Source: Mycoemilia scoparia
Taxonomy: Eukaryota; Kickxellomycota; Kickxellomycetes; Kickxellales; Kickxellaceae
Length of the DNA stretch: 20,052 nucleotides
NCBI GenBank assembly: GCA_027575805.1
Contig: JANBPU010000281.1
Location: 1-20,052 of the forward strand
Direction: 5' to 3'
Positions 9,450-18,759 of this stretch are shown piece by piece; position 1 is the stretch's first letter, and the number at the start of each line of letters is the position of its first letter. Made by a program: the position numbers and the translations under genes. The notes under the pieces were generated by a model. The model was not told the DNA's origin and made no database searches. It saw nothing but the letters and a program-made list of their open reading frames with translations.

Positions 9450-11456
9450 ATGGGTTCAGGTCGAGGTAGAAGCGGAAAAAAGAGCACTGGATCGTCTATT
9501 CGGTCTTCTCTAAGCGTCGCCAGCTCCAACGGCTCTAAGGCAAACGGCGGGGCGACTTCTGATTTCTTTGATCAAGTAACCAGGACCAACTCTTTGACAG
9601 ATATGATCCAAAACAATGGTCCAGGGAACAACAACAGCAGCAGCAACAACAATATGATGGTCACTGACAGAAAAGCCAGTGGTTCAACCGCCGGTAGTTC
9701 CACCGATTTTGCCAATGCTGCTGCTGCTGCTGTTGTTGCTACAGAATCAACTTCTTTGTTAATGGGCAACAAAACACCGGTTAACCAGTCGCTCCATCCA
9801 GAATCTTCATCGTCATTGTCTCTCACAAAGCCTAGCGCCCACGAAGATGGGTTTGTTCCAGCCACCACTTCCTTGTATGGTAAAGCCAAACACTGGTTGA
9901 CCACAAAGGCCAAATCACTATTTGGCAAAGCCGGATATTCCGAGCCTAGACGTAGCGCTTCGCCACTATTCCTTCCCGCACCAGCAATGACTACTAGCCA
10001 AAATAGTGGCGGGCAAGTTTACCAAGGCGAAGAAACCAAGCTTAGTCTCAAAGAAAGACTAGTCGAGCTCAAGTGGCAAGCCGGCGCATCTGTCTCGCTG
10101 ATTCTGGCCTACATCCTCCAGTACTCATTCAACTTTGTCACGGTCATGATGGTTGGACACCTTGGGACCAAGCCCCTGGGAGCCGCCAGCTTAGCCAACA
10201 TGGGTAACATGTTGATTGCCTGCTGCCCTGCTGTCGGGTTTGGATTTGCCCTTGACACGTTTTGTAGTACGGCCTTCACGGCATCGGCAGATAAGCGTGT
10301 GGTAGGCATACATTTGCAGCGCGGCCTAGTCGCCGTATTTGCTCATATGGTTTTCGTGATTGTCATATTTTGGAATATGGAAGGCATCCTCAACTTCTTG
10401 CGCCAGGATGATGAAATTGCTCACCTGACAGGCGAATACATGAAGATCATGGTTCTAGCTGCTCTTCCATGGATGATGTTTGAGAATTTGAGAAGATTTG
10501 TCCAGGCCCAAGGCTATATGCACTTGCCCACCATCTCTCTGGGGGCCGCTTTGGCTGTTCATATTGGAATGACATGGTTGCTCGTCTGGTCTCCTTGGTT
10601 CGGATTTGGCTATTATGGCGCCGCAGTTGCTAATGTCATTTCCAACTGGGCAATGTTTTTGGGTCTGGTTCTGGGGGTTTACTTGACGGATGCCAAACAG
10701 GCCTGGGGCGGTTGGGATAAATCGTGCTTGAATGGAATGTGGGAGTTTTACAAGCTGGCCATTCCCTCTATTATTATGTTTTCGTGTGAATGCTTTGCTT
10801 TTGAGTTCATGAACATTTCTTCGTCATACCTCGGGACCCATGTCCTTGCTGCCCAGTCTATTCTCCTAAACACTGCTCTGTATACCTTCCAGGTACCCTC
10901 GGGCGTTGGTGTGACTGTTGCTACGCGGGTCGGTCACTTTATTGGCGACGATAAACCTAGAAAAGCAAGCCTTGCTGCGCAATCTGGACTTACATTTGCT
11001 GTTATCCTTGGTATTGTTAACGCTTTGGCTTACTTCTTTTTGCGTGATGTCTGGGGATATCTCTATACCACAGATACTATGGTCTTGGACATTCTTACTG
11101 ACCTTATGCCCATTGTTGGTCTTTTCCAACTCTGGGACGGCATCAATACCACGGCTGGCGGGATTCTTCGTGGGCTTGGAAACCAGGAATTTGGGGCTTA
11201 TGTCAGTTTGTTGGCCTATTACACAATCGCGATTCCATTTGGCGTCTATCTTGGCCACTATGGTCCTCATTGGGGCGCCGCAGGCATGTGGTACGCCACC
11301 TCTTCAGGTATTTTCCTGGCCGCCCTTATCCAAACTGTCTATATCGTGTTCTTTGTCGATTGGAACCATGAGGTCGTCAAGTGTATGCAAAGACTTGAAC
11401 TCTCAAGCAATCATCAAGAGGTTGAATACCAAAACGAAACTTCCTCTTTACTCTAA
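9450..11456 (+). CDS. MATE-family multidrug/toxin extrusion transporter, 668 aa
   Basis: A membrane antiporter of the MATE (MatE) family, which exports organic cations or metabolites in exchange for H+ or Na+. Residues 1-200 form a long hydrophilic Ser/Asn/Gly-rich N-terminus with poly-Asn and poly-Ala tracts. The 12-helix core runs from about 205 to 640. Family signatures include MMVGHLG (233-239), the GFGFALDTFCSTAFTA stretch (263-278) and FVQAQGYMHLP (350-360). The second half has CECFAFEFMNISSSYLG (446-462), PSGVGVTVATRVGHFIG (483-499) and DGINTTAGGILRGLGNQEFG (563-582), the counterpart of the family's DG..GVLRG.G motif. The tail (640-668) is cytosolic and acidic. No introns are visible. 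The frame begins at the only possible Met, right after an in-frame stop. Fungal MATE proteins are often shorter at the N-terminus. Substrate and membrane (vacuole or plasma membrane) cannot be told. Confidence 0.95.
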   Translation: MGSGRGRSGKKSTGSSIRSSLSVASSNGSKANGGATSDFFDQVTRTNSLTDMIQNNGPGNNNSSSNNNMMVTDRKASGSTAGSSTDFANAAAAAVVATESTSLLMGNKTPVNQSLHPESSSSLSLTKPSAHEDGFVPATTSLYGKAKHWLTTKAKSLFGKAGYSEPRRSASPLFLPAPAMTTSQNSGGQVYQGEETKLSLKERLVELKWQAGASVSLILAYILQYSFNFVTVMMVGHLGTKPLGAASLANMGNMLIACCPAVGFGFALDTFCSTAFTASADKRVVGIHLQRGLVAVFAHMVFVIVIFWNMEGILNFLRQDDEIAHLTGEYMKIMVLAALPWMMFENLRRFVQAQGYMHLPTISLGAALAVHIGMTWLLVWSPWFGFGYYGAAVANVISNWAMFLGLVLGVYLTDAKQAWGGWDKSCLNGMWEFYKLAIPSIIMFSCECFAFEFMNISSSYLGTHVLAAQSILLNTALYTFQVPSGVGVTVATRVGHFIGDDKPRKASLAAQSGLTFAVILGIVNALAYFFLRDVWGYLYTTDTMVLDILTDLMPIVGLFQLWDGINTTAGGILRGLGNQEFGAYVSLLAYYTIAIPFGVYLGHYGPHWGAAGMWYATSSGIFLAALIQTVYIVFFVDWNHEVVKCMQRLELSSNHQEVEYQNETSSLL

Positions 11457-12452
11457 GTACATACGCAAACTTTCATAAATTGTTTGCTCTTTAAGTGGAT
11501 GATCAAGTACTTGGTTTTCATCTTTATATTGTTTCTAACAACCAAAAGTCTCTATATGACCCTAACACACTCCTTCCTCGTCTCCTCTTGTTCGGGTTAA
11601 TTTTGTTTTTTCTCCCACCTTCCTCTATTATTACTATTTAATAACTTTCATTGTTTGCTTTCCCTGTTGCAATAAGAAGATCTATAACTGTAATATGAAA
11701 CGTGTAGCATTCTTGACCATACAATTATAGCAAGCTTTGCTAAATAATAGTAGTGTAAAGGAATCTTTTAAACCTACCTACCTTCCTGTTATAATAAAAG
11801 CCATTTATTTCAAAATAAAACGTCAACCCATTTCGATACTACAAAAGATATTCGGTGACTTCATTTCATGCTGGAAATAATATATGCAGCAGACTTACTA
11901 TATTGGATGTCAGATGCCCAAATTCAAGTGCTAGTTGTTACAGTGCTAAACCCACCTCTCTAAATTTATATTTACCACATAGTTGGAGGTTGCAGTGTTT
12001 GAGTTATACACACTTATCAGAGTATAATAGTAGCCAAAGTAATCAATCAAAGAAGCACAGATCTAAATGCCAAAGAGTCAACCACTCTAGATTTTCCATT
12101 TGGTCTTTCTTTCAAAGCCATTGGAGTCAGCAAAGAAACATTTGGCTCTCTATCAATTCATTGATTCGTTTAGCAGAGTATTTATCACCCTCTCTACGTG
12201 TGTCCCTTGACACGCATTTCTTAATGAATTATTTATCTCTAACCCTATACCTGCCAAATATACATACACATATATTTGTGTCGTTTTATCGAAGCAAAGC
12301 AAGGTAAGTTGCGCACTCGTTTTTGTTCTTACTAAGCTTTTTCTTATATATTCATTAATATTTTTGATGATATTATTAACTACCTTGGAAAGCCTTGGCT
12401 AGAGAGCTCTATATTTTTGCATTTAACACCAGCGGTAGTAGCAGGCTATTTA
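11457..12452 (+). other. Transporter 3' region and BAG-gene upstream region
   Basis: AATAAA signals at 11793-11798 and 11814-11819 are plausible poly(A) signals for the transporter mRNA. Near the BAG gene a strong donor, AAG|GTAAGT at 12304, and an acceptor CTAG at 12402, with branch-like TTAACTAC at about 12376, suggest a 99-nt intron in the 5' untranslated leader. No upstream exon joins in frame with the BAG coding region. The open frame at 11855-12307 has no support. Confidence 0.45.
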
Positions 12453-13002
12453 ATGACGGGGGCTATTCAACATATCGATGTGGAATGGAATGATACACGC
12501 TACAGATTTGAATACCAAAATAATGATCTCAAAGACGTCACTTTATATAGTGTCAAGGAGGTCTGTACAGAAATAACAGGTATAGCAGCAAACGACCTAT
12601 ATCTAGCTTTCAATGGAGGTAAGTAAAGATATCAACAAATTATTGAACTTGAAATTTCTCACTCGCAATTATACCAATGCTTATTATATAACTATTGGTG
12701 AAATAGCAATATTAGTTGGCGATAATACTAAACTCGATAAATTTGGTATATCATCTGGTGCGAAACTCGAATTAATAGACAGTGAGGCAAGTCTGAAGTT
12801 GTCAGATAGAATATATATGGAGAAAAACATTACATGGAAATATAATTTTTTGATATATATTCTATATTTAACATGATAGGGACAAGGCTCGACTGAGATT
12901 TATAACCATTCAGATCAATGCTGCCATAATAACTGTAGCAACAGAAGAACAAGCAGCAGCAGCAGCAGCAGTAGCAGTGACAATATTAACCCTAACAACA
13001 AC

Positions 13003-13043
<41 letters not shown>

Positions 13044-13494
13044 CAATACCAACACCAGCACCAGCACCGACCACAATAATAGGAACACCATTGATTATAC
13101 CAATAACCCCGAAATCCAGAAAATCAACAAAATCCAACAAGAAACAACCAACAAAGTATTGGATCGAATGAGTTCATATCAATCTGAGGTCCACCTATTC
13201 AAAAAGCTATACCTAGACACAGATTCCGAAGCATACCAAGCCATGATGCGAACATCGCCACAAGATTTCAAAAATCTTAGAGAAAAGGCACGAATAGATC
13301 TGGGCAAAGATTATACGTTTTTGACCGAGACTCTGATGCAGTCATTGCTGGCACTTGACAATATCAAATCCGATGAATATCCTGATACGGCCGTGAGATT
13401 AAGAAGGAAAGAAGCGGTCAAGAAATTACAAGCATATCTGGATAAAGTGGACCAGTACAAGAAAATAAGTGAAGGAAGGGATAGTAAATTATGA
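12453..13494 (+). CDS. BAG-domain co-chaperone with N-terminal ubiquitin-like domain, 3 exons, 282 aa
   Basis: BAG proteins bind the Hsp70 ATPase domain and promote nucleotide exchange. My model has exons 12453-12618, 12707-12781 and 12887-13494 (849 nt). Residues about 4-80 resemble a ubiquitin-like fold (AANDLYLAFNG.. then KLDKFGISSGAKLELID, like ubiquitin's LIFxGK...L.DYxI..GxxLxL). It is interrupted by intron 1 exactly where the frame would otherwise stop. A Ser-rich and poly-Asn linker follows (about 100-140). The C-terminal BAG domain (about 225-271) shows FLTETLMQSLLALDNI and VRLRRKEAVKKLQAYLDKVD, matching the family's R..RK..V..IQ..L..LD pattern. The architecture equals BAG1-type cytosolic co-chaperones; there is no membrane anchor as in yeast Snl1. 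The start is the first in-frame ATG; no upstream exon joins in frame. Intron 2 borders are less certain than intron 1. Confidence 0.75.
12619..12706 (+). other. Predicted intron 1 of the BAG gene (88 nt)
   Basis: A perfect GTAAGT donor follows AATGGAG, and the acceptor is GAAATAG. Joining restores the ubiquitin-like segment AFNG-AILVGDNTKL without a stop. Confidence 0.8.
12782..12886 (+). other. Predicted intron 2 of the BAG gene (105 nt)
   Basis: Donor GTGAGG, acceptor ACAAG|G, with TTTAACAT as a branch candidate. Phase 1 on both sides gives an uninterrupted frame into the Ser/Asn linker. A donor 9 nt downstream (GTCTGA) would also fit. Confidence 0.55.
13003..13041 (+). repeat. (AAT)13 trinucleotide tract coding poly-Asn
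   Basis: Thirteen AAT codons directly after three AAC codons encode 16 consecutive Asn in the linker of the BAG protein. The tract is likely length-polymorphic. Other frames read it as poly-Ile and are not coding. Confidence 0.9.
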
Positions 13495-14214
13495 TAGCCA
13501 AGCTGTGGATTTGTTTGCTAAAAATTTTGCAGTTATTTTGCGCGTTTTTTGGTTATCTATATGTGTGTTGAATGGGCTATTTTTGTCCAGCTGTGATTTA
13601 TCGTACCAAATATAGTGAGATTTCATAAGGAATCAAGTGTGAAATAGACAGATATGTGTCCTTAGATTTTGGCTGAATTATGAGCCAGTGCATGTATGTA
13701 ACTCCTAGGTACACATTTTTGTCCAAGGGCTTGTGAACTCTGAACATATATATATATATATATATTAATACAAATAGTCTAGTGGTTATGTAAAATTTGC
13801 AACTTTTATCATGATGTGCAATTTGACAATCTGAAAAACTTTCTAAAATATGAACATCCTAATATACCAAAATTTTATAGCAACATGTTGGCGCCAATAA
13901 TTTTGTATCACTACAAAGCTATGTTTTAGTATATTTAATACAAATATATAATGGTCTGGCACTTTTATAATATGGGCAATAATTTTTGAAGGGTAAATTT
14001 TGGTGACCACTGATTATAGGGGCAATCACAGTCAAATGGGTGTTCAGTTTTACTAGTAAACTTTCACCCTTCAAAAATAATCACCCATATGGATCATGGC
14101 TTGACAGTTAGTAAAAAGAGTATTGATTAAAATGAAAAACTATTTGTTGTAAAAAAAGAATGAAAAAGAGTGTAAAAATAAGGAACACTTATAATAAATG
14201 GCAATTCTGAAAAT
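13495..14214. other. Spacer between two convergent genes
   Basis: It holds a short (TA)n tract at about 13745-13765 and MITE copy 4 at 13970-14090. The BAG gene (+) and the split gene (-) converge here. No gene is supported in between. Confidence 0.6.
13970..14090 (-). mobile_element. MITE copy 4 (inverted, complete)
   Basis: Ends read ATATGGGCAATAATTTTTGA and, on the right, the complementary TCAAAAATAATCACCCATAT. The interior is the reverse complement of copy 3 with scattered substitutions. It lies about 125 bp past the stop codon of the split gene. Confidence 0.85.
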
Positions 14215-14683
14215 TTATCTAAAAAAGTTATAGAATTTATTTCCCCTTATTTTTCTTTTCTTTTTCTCTAACTTAGCCCGCTGACCAAAAGATAGGTAAT
14301 ATTCTGGCCTTTGAAGTATCAAAGAAGCAAATTTGATTACCCACATTAAAGTATAGTTAGAAGTTTGACCTTTTCTGATAAAGTCCTGAAGAACATCATA
14401 TTTTTCCTTTTGATCATTAGGCAAAAGTTTAAAATCGTCAATCACGTTTATATTGAAATCAACAATATCCTTCTCTATTTCTGATAAGAGGTTTTTCCTG
14501 GCAACTCTTTTCTTTCCCCTTTTTTTATTTTTAGCTTTAAAACATTCTGTTATGGCATTTTGAATGATAAGTCTGGTCACTTCATTAACTTTGTTGACAA
14601 AGTCTATAATGACTTCATCAGGGATTGATGTGGCCACTGGAAGAGATTTATCATATATACGAATTGAGCCAGTTCGACCCTTG
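14215..14683 (-). pseudogene. 3' part of an unrecognised gene split by the DIRS element
   Basis: This is the C-terminal part of a host gene of unknown function. It is open from the DIRS boundary (14683) to the stop at 14215-14217 and has no ATG near its beginning, so it cannot be a complete gene on its own. It encodes 155 residues plus one split codon. It looks helical and very basic, with KAKNKKRGKKRVARKN about one third in and KLEKKKRKIRGNK near the end, which suggests nuclear or nucleic-acid contact (inference). The upstream part lies beyond the element at 18789-19057. Both flanks join in frame if the element is left out: codon 90 takes its first two bases from 18790-18789 and its third from 14683. 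The combined frame has 245 codons, no internal stop and no visible intron. Confidence 0.7.
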
Positions 14684-14747
14684 ATTCTCTTTCATTGTTA
14701 ATCAGAGAATCCTGATTTGGCCTCAGGCCATCACTTCGTAGTGGGAT
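14684..14747 (+). repeat. DIRS left outer end
   Basis: 64 bp, a perfect inverted match to 18467-18530 in the internal complementary region. It includes the small palindrome TGGCCTCAGGCCA. Confidence 0.9.
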
Positions 14748-14824
14748 TAGGCCCTTCTGGGCTGCATCTAGCTTTATTTTTACTAAACTTAATCAAATTT
14801 TTTCCCTTGGTAGTCCCCTATCCC
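14741..14824 (+). repeat. DIRS left inverted terminal repeat
   Basis: 84 bp matching 18676-18759 in inverted orientation at 82 of 84 positions. Both mismatches are transitions. Confidence 0.92.
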
Positions 14825-14912
14825 TTTTGAAGCCGCATCCCTCGCGCTTATATATTTATATATATACTTTCTTATATAGATTATACTAACTTTTACCGCG
14901 TTTTTTATATTT

Positions 14913-15641
14913 ATGTCTAATCTTTCAGAAAATGACCTATCAAGACTTGCACAACTCATTGTGCAACAACAACAACAGTAACAACGCCAACAGTCAGAAC
15001 AACAAACTGAAGGAGAAGTGGACAATATCCTTGAAGAAGCCTTCAAAAGCTCCTCTTCAATTCACCAGGCCATTAAAACCTTCCCAATTGCAGACTGTTC
15101 CATCTTCAAGCAACCTCCTATCCCACCCAAACTGGCTGAGATGGCCAGCCAGAAGCGTGTCCAATACAAACAACAACTTGGACATGCAGCAGACCTTAGA
15201 CAACTCATGGGTTTGGTCACAAGAGGTATTGGCAGAGTCCAACAACTGGAAGGAGAGTTGGGGCCAGATACAGGCTCTAAAGCCAGAGAAGCAAAAGAAA
15301 TCTTTTTGGCAGTTGTCGCAGGCTTGGCTTCCAAAGCAGCCCAAATCGAAAATGAGACATTTGCCAGTATCTGCAAACAAGTGGGTCTCCCAGGCTATAT
15401 GTCCAAAGCCCCTGAAGAACAGTACCTTTGTCCCGATGGCTTCGAAGAAGAACTGGTTGAGTTCCAAAAACAGCAAGCAATGGTCCAACTTGCACGTCAA
15501 ATCCAGCCCCGTCCCCATTTTCAACAACGAGGCCGAGGCCGAGGCAGGTTCAGAGGAAACCAATGGAAGGGTCAAAGATACTCAAACAACCCAAGACAGC
15601 CAAACCAGAACAAGGAAGCCCAAAAACCCCAATCCCAGTAA
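14913..15641 (+). pseudogene. DIRS gag-like frame with one nonsense codon
   Basis: A structural, Gag-like protein expected to package element RNA. The frame starts at ATG 14913 (MSNLSENDLSRLAQLIVQ followed by a Gln run) and is interrupted at codon 23 by TAA (14979-14981) inside that Gln tract. It then continues open to 15641, which would give 242 residues. An internal ATG at 15018 could start a 207-residue product. The C-terminus is basic and RG-rich (RGRGRGRFRG), as in nucleic-acid-binding Gag tails. It overlaps the RT frame by 79 nt. The stop equals a single C-to-T change of CAA. Confidence 0.7.
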
Positions 15642-17476
15642 CCATTCCTTCAAAGGATCCAATTCCATTGATCCAGAGACCAAATCTTCCCCTGGGAGCC
15701 AGATTGCAGGCCTTTGCTGCCCAGTGGAGAGTAATAGGAGCATCGGAATGGATACAGAATACGATACAGCAAGGCCTAAAGTTGCAGTTTATAAAATACC
15801 CAATACAAATTCAACCTCCGGTATCAAGACATACCCCCAAGGAAGGCCAATTAATAACAGATGCAATTCAAGATCTACTTTCAAAGGGTGTAATAGAACA
15901 AGTACCATACCACAAGAAGATGTTCATCAGCCGGATGTTCATCAATCACGAGCCAGACAAAAAACGTCCTCTCCTGGATGCGAGACCATTGAATCAGCAC
16001 CTACAGCTGGAACATTTCAAAATGGAAGGGATACCAGCCTTGCGGGAGATCATCCGGAAAGGGGACTACATTGCCAAGATCGATCTAAAGAGTGCCTACC
16101 TAGTTGTACCACTCCACAAAGACCATCAGGACCTAGTAGCATTCCAGCACCTAGGGAAGACCTACCGATACAAGACACTAGCATTTGGCCTTTCAGTAGC
16201 CCCTCGAGTATTCTCCAAACTGGTCCAAGCAGCACTAGTACCACTAAGAGAACTTGGTTATCGACTCTCTTTCTATTTAGACGATATATCACTAGTAAGC
16301 AACAATCCACAGACTCTCTGCCAACAGGTAAAGATGCTTTGCCAGCATCTGACACAACTTGGATTTGTGATCCATCCAGACAAGTCAGACTTGATTCCAA
16401 AACAAATCCAGACATTCCTTGGATTCCAATTCAACACCAACAAGATGACCATCAGTGTTCCGAAACTCAAGATAAAACGCCTGCAAAGAGAGCTTCGCCT
16501 AGCAGTGAGATTGGAAATAACAGCAAGAAACCTTGCCTCATTGATTGGCAAGTTAGTATCCCTGATGATTGCTGTGCCAAATGCCTTGATCCACCTCCGC
16601 AGAATGCAGATCCAACTAGCCAAGAATATCAACCTCCCAGGTACCTGGTCCAGGATAATCCAATGGACACCAGAAATGCTAATGGAAATACAATGGTGGC
16701 AAGAGACCCTCCAAAGTCAATCATCACTACCAATTATAGAGAATCCTCTCCCCGAAATCCGGATCGAGACCGATGCGTCAGACACAGGTTGGGGTGTAGT
16801 TTCAGAAACGCTGACATCCCATGGGTTTTGGACAGCAGAAGAAAAGAAGCTTCCAATCAACCTCCGAGAATTGAAAGCAGTAGAGTTTGCAGTACGTCTG
16901 ATAGCTCCAAAATTCCCAAACCATCAGCTAACTGTGTTAACAGACAATATAACAACACGGGCATATGTCAACAAGCAGGGTGGCACTGCAAGTGTTCCCT
17001 TATTATTGACAGCTCTCAAGATCCAAGAGCTGGCACAACAATACAAAGTAAAGGTCAAATGCCTTTATCTCCCAGGAGTTCTGAATTTAAGAGCAGATGC
17101 AGAGAGTCGCCAAAAAGCTCCCCCCTACGAATTCGTAGTTCCCCCAAGAACATTCAATTGGATCAGACATCAGGTTCCTCCATTAACAATCGATTGCTTT
17201 GCCTCAAGAACAACCAACAGACTTCCAAGGTTCTGGAGCAGATGGCCAGACCCAGATGCAGAAGCAGTAGATGCATTCCAGATGCCATGGAACCAAACCG
17301 GTTTATACCTTCACCCTCCTTGGAAGTTGATCCCAAGATGTGTGAGAAAGATAGAAGCAGATCGTGCTCTAGTGACAATGGTGACCCCATGGTGGCCATC
17401 TCAACATTGGTGGCCCCTCCTTCTCCATCTAAAGACAAGGAATCCAATTCCATTCAAGATTCAGGGACAAAAATAG
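15563..17476 (+). CDS. DIRS reverse transcriptase / RNase H / methyltransferase-like polyprotein, 637 aa
   Basis: Copies element RNA into DNA. The frame is intact. The RT domain spans about 100-330: the first catalytic Asp is D174 (KIDLKSAY), then FGLSVAPRVFSKL and YLDD at 238-241. RNase H spans about 400-515: D404 (ETDAS), E436, D461 (LTDN) and D512 (ADAESR). Residues about 525-637 resemble the Dam-methyltransferase-like region found in DIRS elements (DCFASR..N.LPR, PDPDAEAVDAF, YLHPPW..I). The start ATG lies inside the end of the gag frame and the stop lies 12 nt before the recombinase ATG. Confidence 0.92.
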   Translation: MEGSKILKQPKTAKPEQGSPKTPIPVTIPSKDPIPLIQRPNLPLGARLQAFAAQWRVIGASEWIQNTIQQGLKLQFIKYPIQIQPPVSRHTPKEGQLITDAIQDLLSKGVIEQVPYHKKMFISRMFINHEPDKKRPLLDARPLNQHLQLEHFKMEGIPALREIIRKGDYIAKIDLKSAYLVVPLHKDHQDLVAFQHLGKTYRYKTLAFGLSVAPRVFSKLVQAALVPLRELGYRLSFYLDDISLVSNNPQTLCQQVKMLCQHLTQLGFVIHPDKSDLIPKQIQTFLGFQFNTNKMTISVPKLKIKRLQRELRLAVRLEITARNLASLIGKLVSLMIAVPNALIHLRRMQIQLAKNINLPGTWSRIIQWTPEMLMEIQWWQETLQSQSSLPIIENPLPEIRIETDASDTGWGVVSETLTSHGFWTAEEKKLPINLRELKAVEFAVRLIAPKFPNHQLTVLTDNITTRAYVNKQGGTASVPLLLTALKIQELAQQYKVKVKCLYLPGVLNLRADAESRQKAPPYEFVVPPRTFNWIRHQVPPLTIDCFASRTTNRLPRFWSRWPDPDAEAVDAFQMPWNQTGLYLHPPWKLIPRCVRKIEADRALVTMVTPWWPSQHWWPLLLHLKTRNPIPFKIQGQK

Positions 17477-17487
17477 AGCTTTGCCGT

Positions 17488-18483
17488 ATGGAGGTTGTCT
17501 GGCAAGCACTTAAAAAGGAGGGTCTAAATGAAGATGTAATTGAAGAAATGAGTTCCCATTTATCAGTCGCTACTAGTAAGAACTATAACATTTATTGGAA
17601 AAAATGGTCGAGTTGGTGTTCATCAAAGAACCTAAACCCACTTCACTATAATCCTTCAGCATTTGTGGTTTTCTGTGTGGAGCAATCCTTATCTCTTGCC
17701 TCATTAAAAAATGCAAGAGCTGCTATTTCTTCTACTTGGCGGATGATTTATCCTGATAAACAACCCCTGGGCGAAAATTACATGGTACAAATCCTTTGTT
17801 CTTCTAAAACCCATCTTACCCGCCAAAACTTACCCACACTGTGAGAAAATCAAAAGAATTCTTGGGATCCATTCAGAGTTCTCTCTACAATTGATGCTTG
17901 GGGCCCAACAGACTCCCTTTCGTTACTGAGATTATCATGCAAGACTGCGATGTTCTTAGCCTTGATTATGTCTTGGAGACCAGGATCAGATATAGCAAGA
18001 TTGAAGTTGGGTAATATTATAATCAAGAAATTGAAGGGCCAAAAATTCCTCCATGTGTTTGTACCAGACTGTAAAGAGAAATGCTCCAAGGAACAAGTGA
18101 TTCCAGAATTACTTGAAGACCAAAATATTTGTATTGTTCATATTGTCGAACATTATTTATCAAGGACCAAAGAACTGTGTAAAGACTCAGATGACTCATC
18201 AGCCTTTTGGATAACTACTACTATGCAACATAGTGCTGCTTCCCCAGATACAGTATGCAGATGAATTAAAAGAATACTACGAGAGTGTGGAATACAAGCC
18301 TCTGCTCACTCGACTAGATCTGCTAGTGCTACGTGGAACTTTTTAAATGGTATGACTTTAGATCAAGTCAACTTACAGAGTAACTGGTCGAAGAAGAGTA
18401 ATACTTTCCTATCTCATTATTTCAAACCTTATACTCCTTCTACAATTTTCACTAGCTCGGAGAAAGATCCCACTACGAAGTGA
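17488..18483 (+). pseudogene. DIRS tyrosine recombinase with two nonsense codons
   Basis: Integrates the circular DNA copy. The frame from ATG 17488 to TGA 18481-18483 would encode 331 residues but has TGA at 17842-17844 and 18262-18264. The protein remains recognisable throughout. It has an N-terminal SAM-like core-binding part (SVATSKNYNIYWKKW, ALxx-type helices) and then the catalytic part: Arg at 17977-17979 (SWRPGSD), HSTR at 18307-18318 and the nucleophile Tyr at 18418-18420 (SHYFK). All key catalytic residues are therefore present. Both stops could come from one transition each (CGA to TGA, TGG to TGA). The 3' end runs into the internal complementary region. Confidence 0.8.
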
Positions 18484-18567
18484 TGGCCTGAGGCCAAATC
18501 AGGATTCTCTGATTAACAATGAAAGAGAATACGATGTTTGGCCGAAGGCCAAACGAGTAGTGGGATT
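18467..18567. repeat. DIRS internal complementary region
   Basis: 18467-18530 is the perfect complement of the left outer end. 18531-18567 is complementary to the right outer end (18752-18788) at 35 of 37 positions. Together they mirror a right-end/left-end circle junction, the template thought to complete the termini in DIRS replication. Confidence 0.9.
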
Positions 18568-18675
18568 CCCTCCCTATTTTATAATTGGCTTATATATTTT
18601 ATATTTAGTTATAAGTTTTAAATTTCCCCTTCCCTCTCTCTTGGCTAGGAAAATTGCCATGATGCGTCTCCTCCA

Positions 18676-18759
18676 GGGATAGGGGACTACCAAGGGAAAA
18701 AATTTGATTAAGTTTAGTAAAAATAAAGCTAGATGTGGCCCAGAAGGGCCTAATCCCAC
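18676..18759 (+). repeat. DIRS right inverted terminal repeat
   Basis: Inverted copy of 14741-14824 (82 of 84). Confidence 0.92.

Noticed and set aside
11855..12307. 150-codon plus-strand frame before the BAG gene
   Set aside because: No domain, odd composition, and it cannot be spliced in phase to the BAG frame. More likely untranslated leader and spacer.
12910..13171. Poly-Ile frames over the AAT repeat
   Set aside because: Artefacts of the repeat read in other frames; the poly-Asn frame fits the BAG exon.
14672..14690. GTTCGACCC as a possible tRNA B box
   Set aside because: No matching A box or cloverleaf nearby, and it lies in the coding frame of the split gene.
15057..17453. Minus-strand frames inside the DIRS element
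   Set aside because: Complement shadows of the gag and RT frames.
14932..17487. 970-codon plus-strand frame as one ordinary protein
   Set aside because: Its first 850 codons overlap gag and RT, which have clear domains in other frames. Only the end from 17488 is recognisable (recombinase). Kept as a finding, not as a gene.
17950..18264. Separate 104-residue gene
   Set aside because: It is in the same frame as the recombinase and carries its catalytic Arg segment. It is the middle of that broken frame, not a gene of its own.
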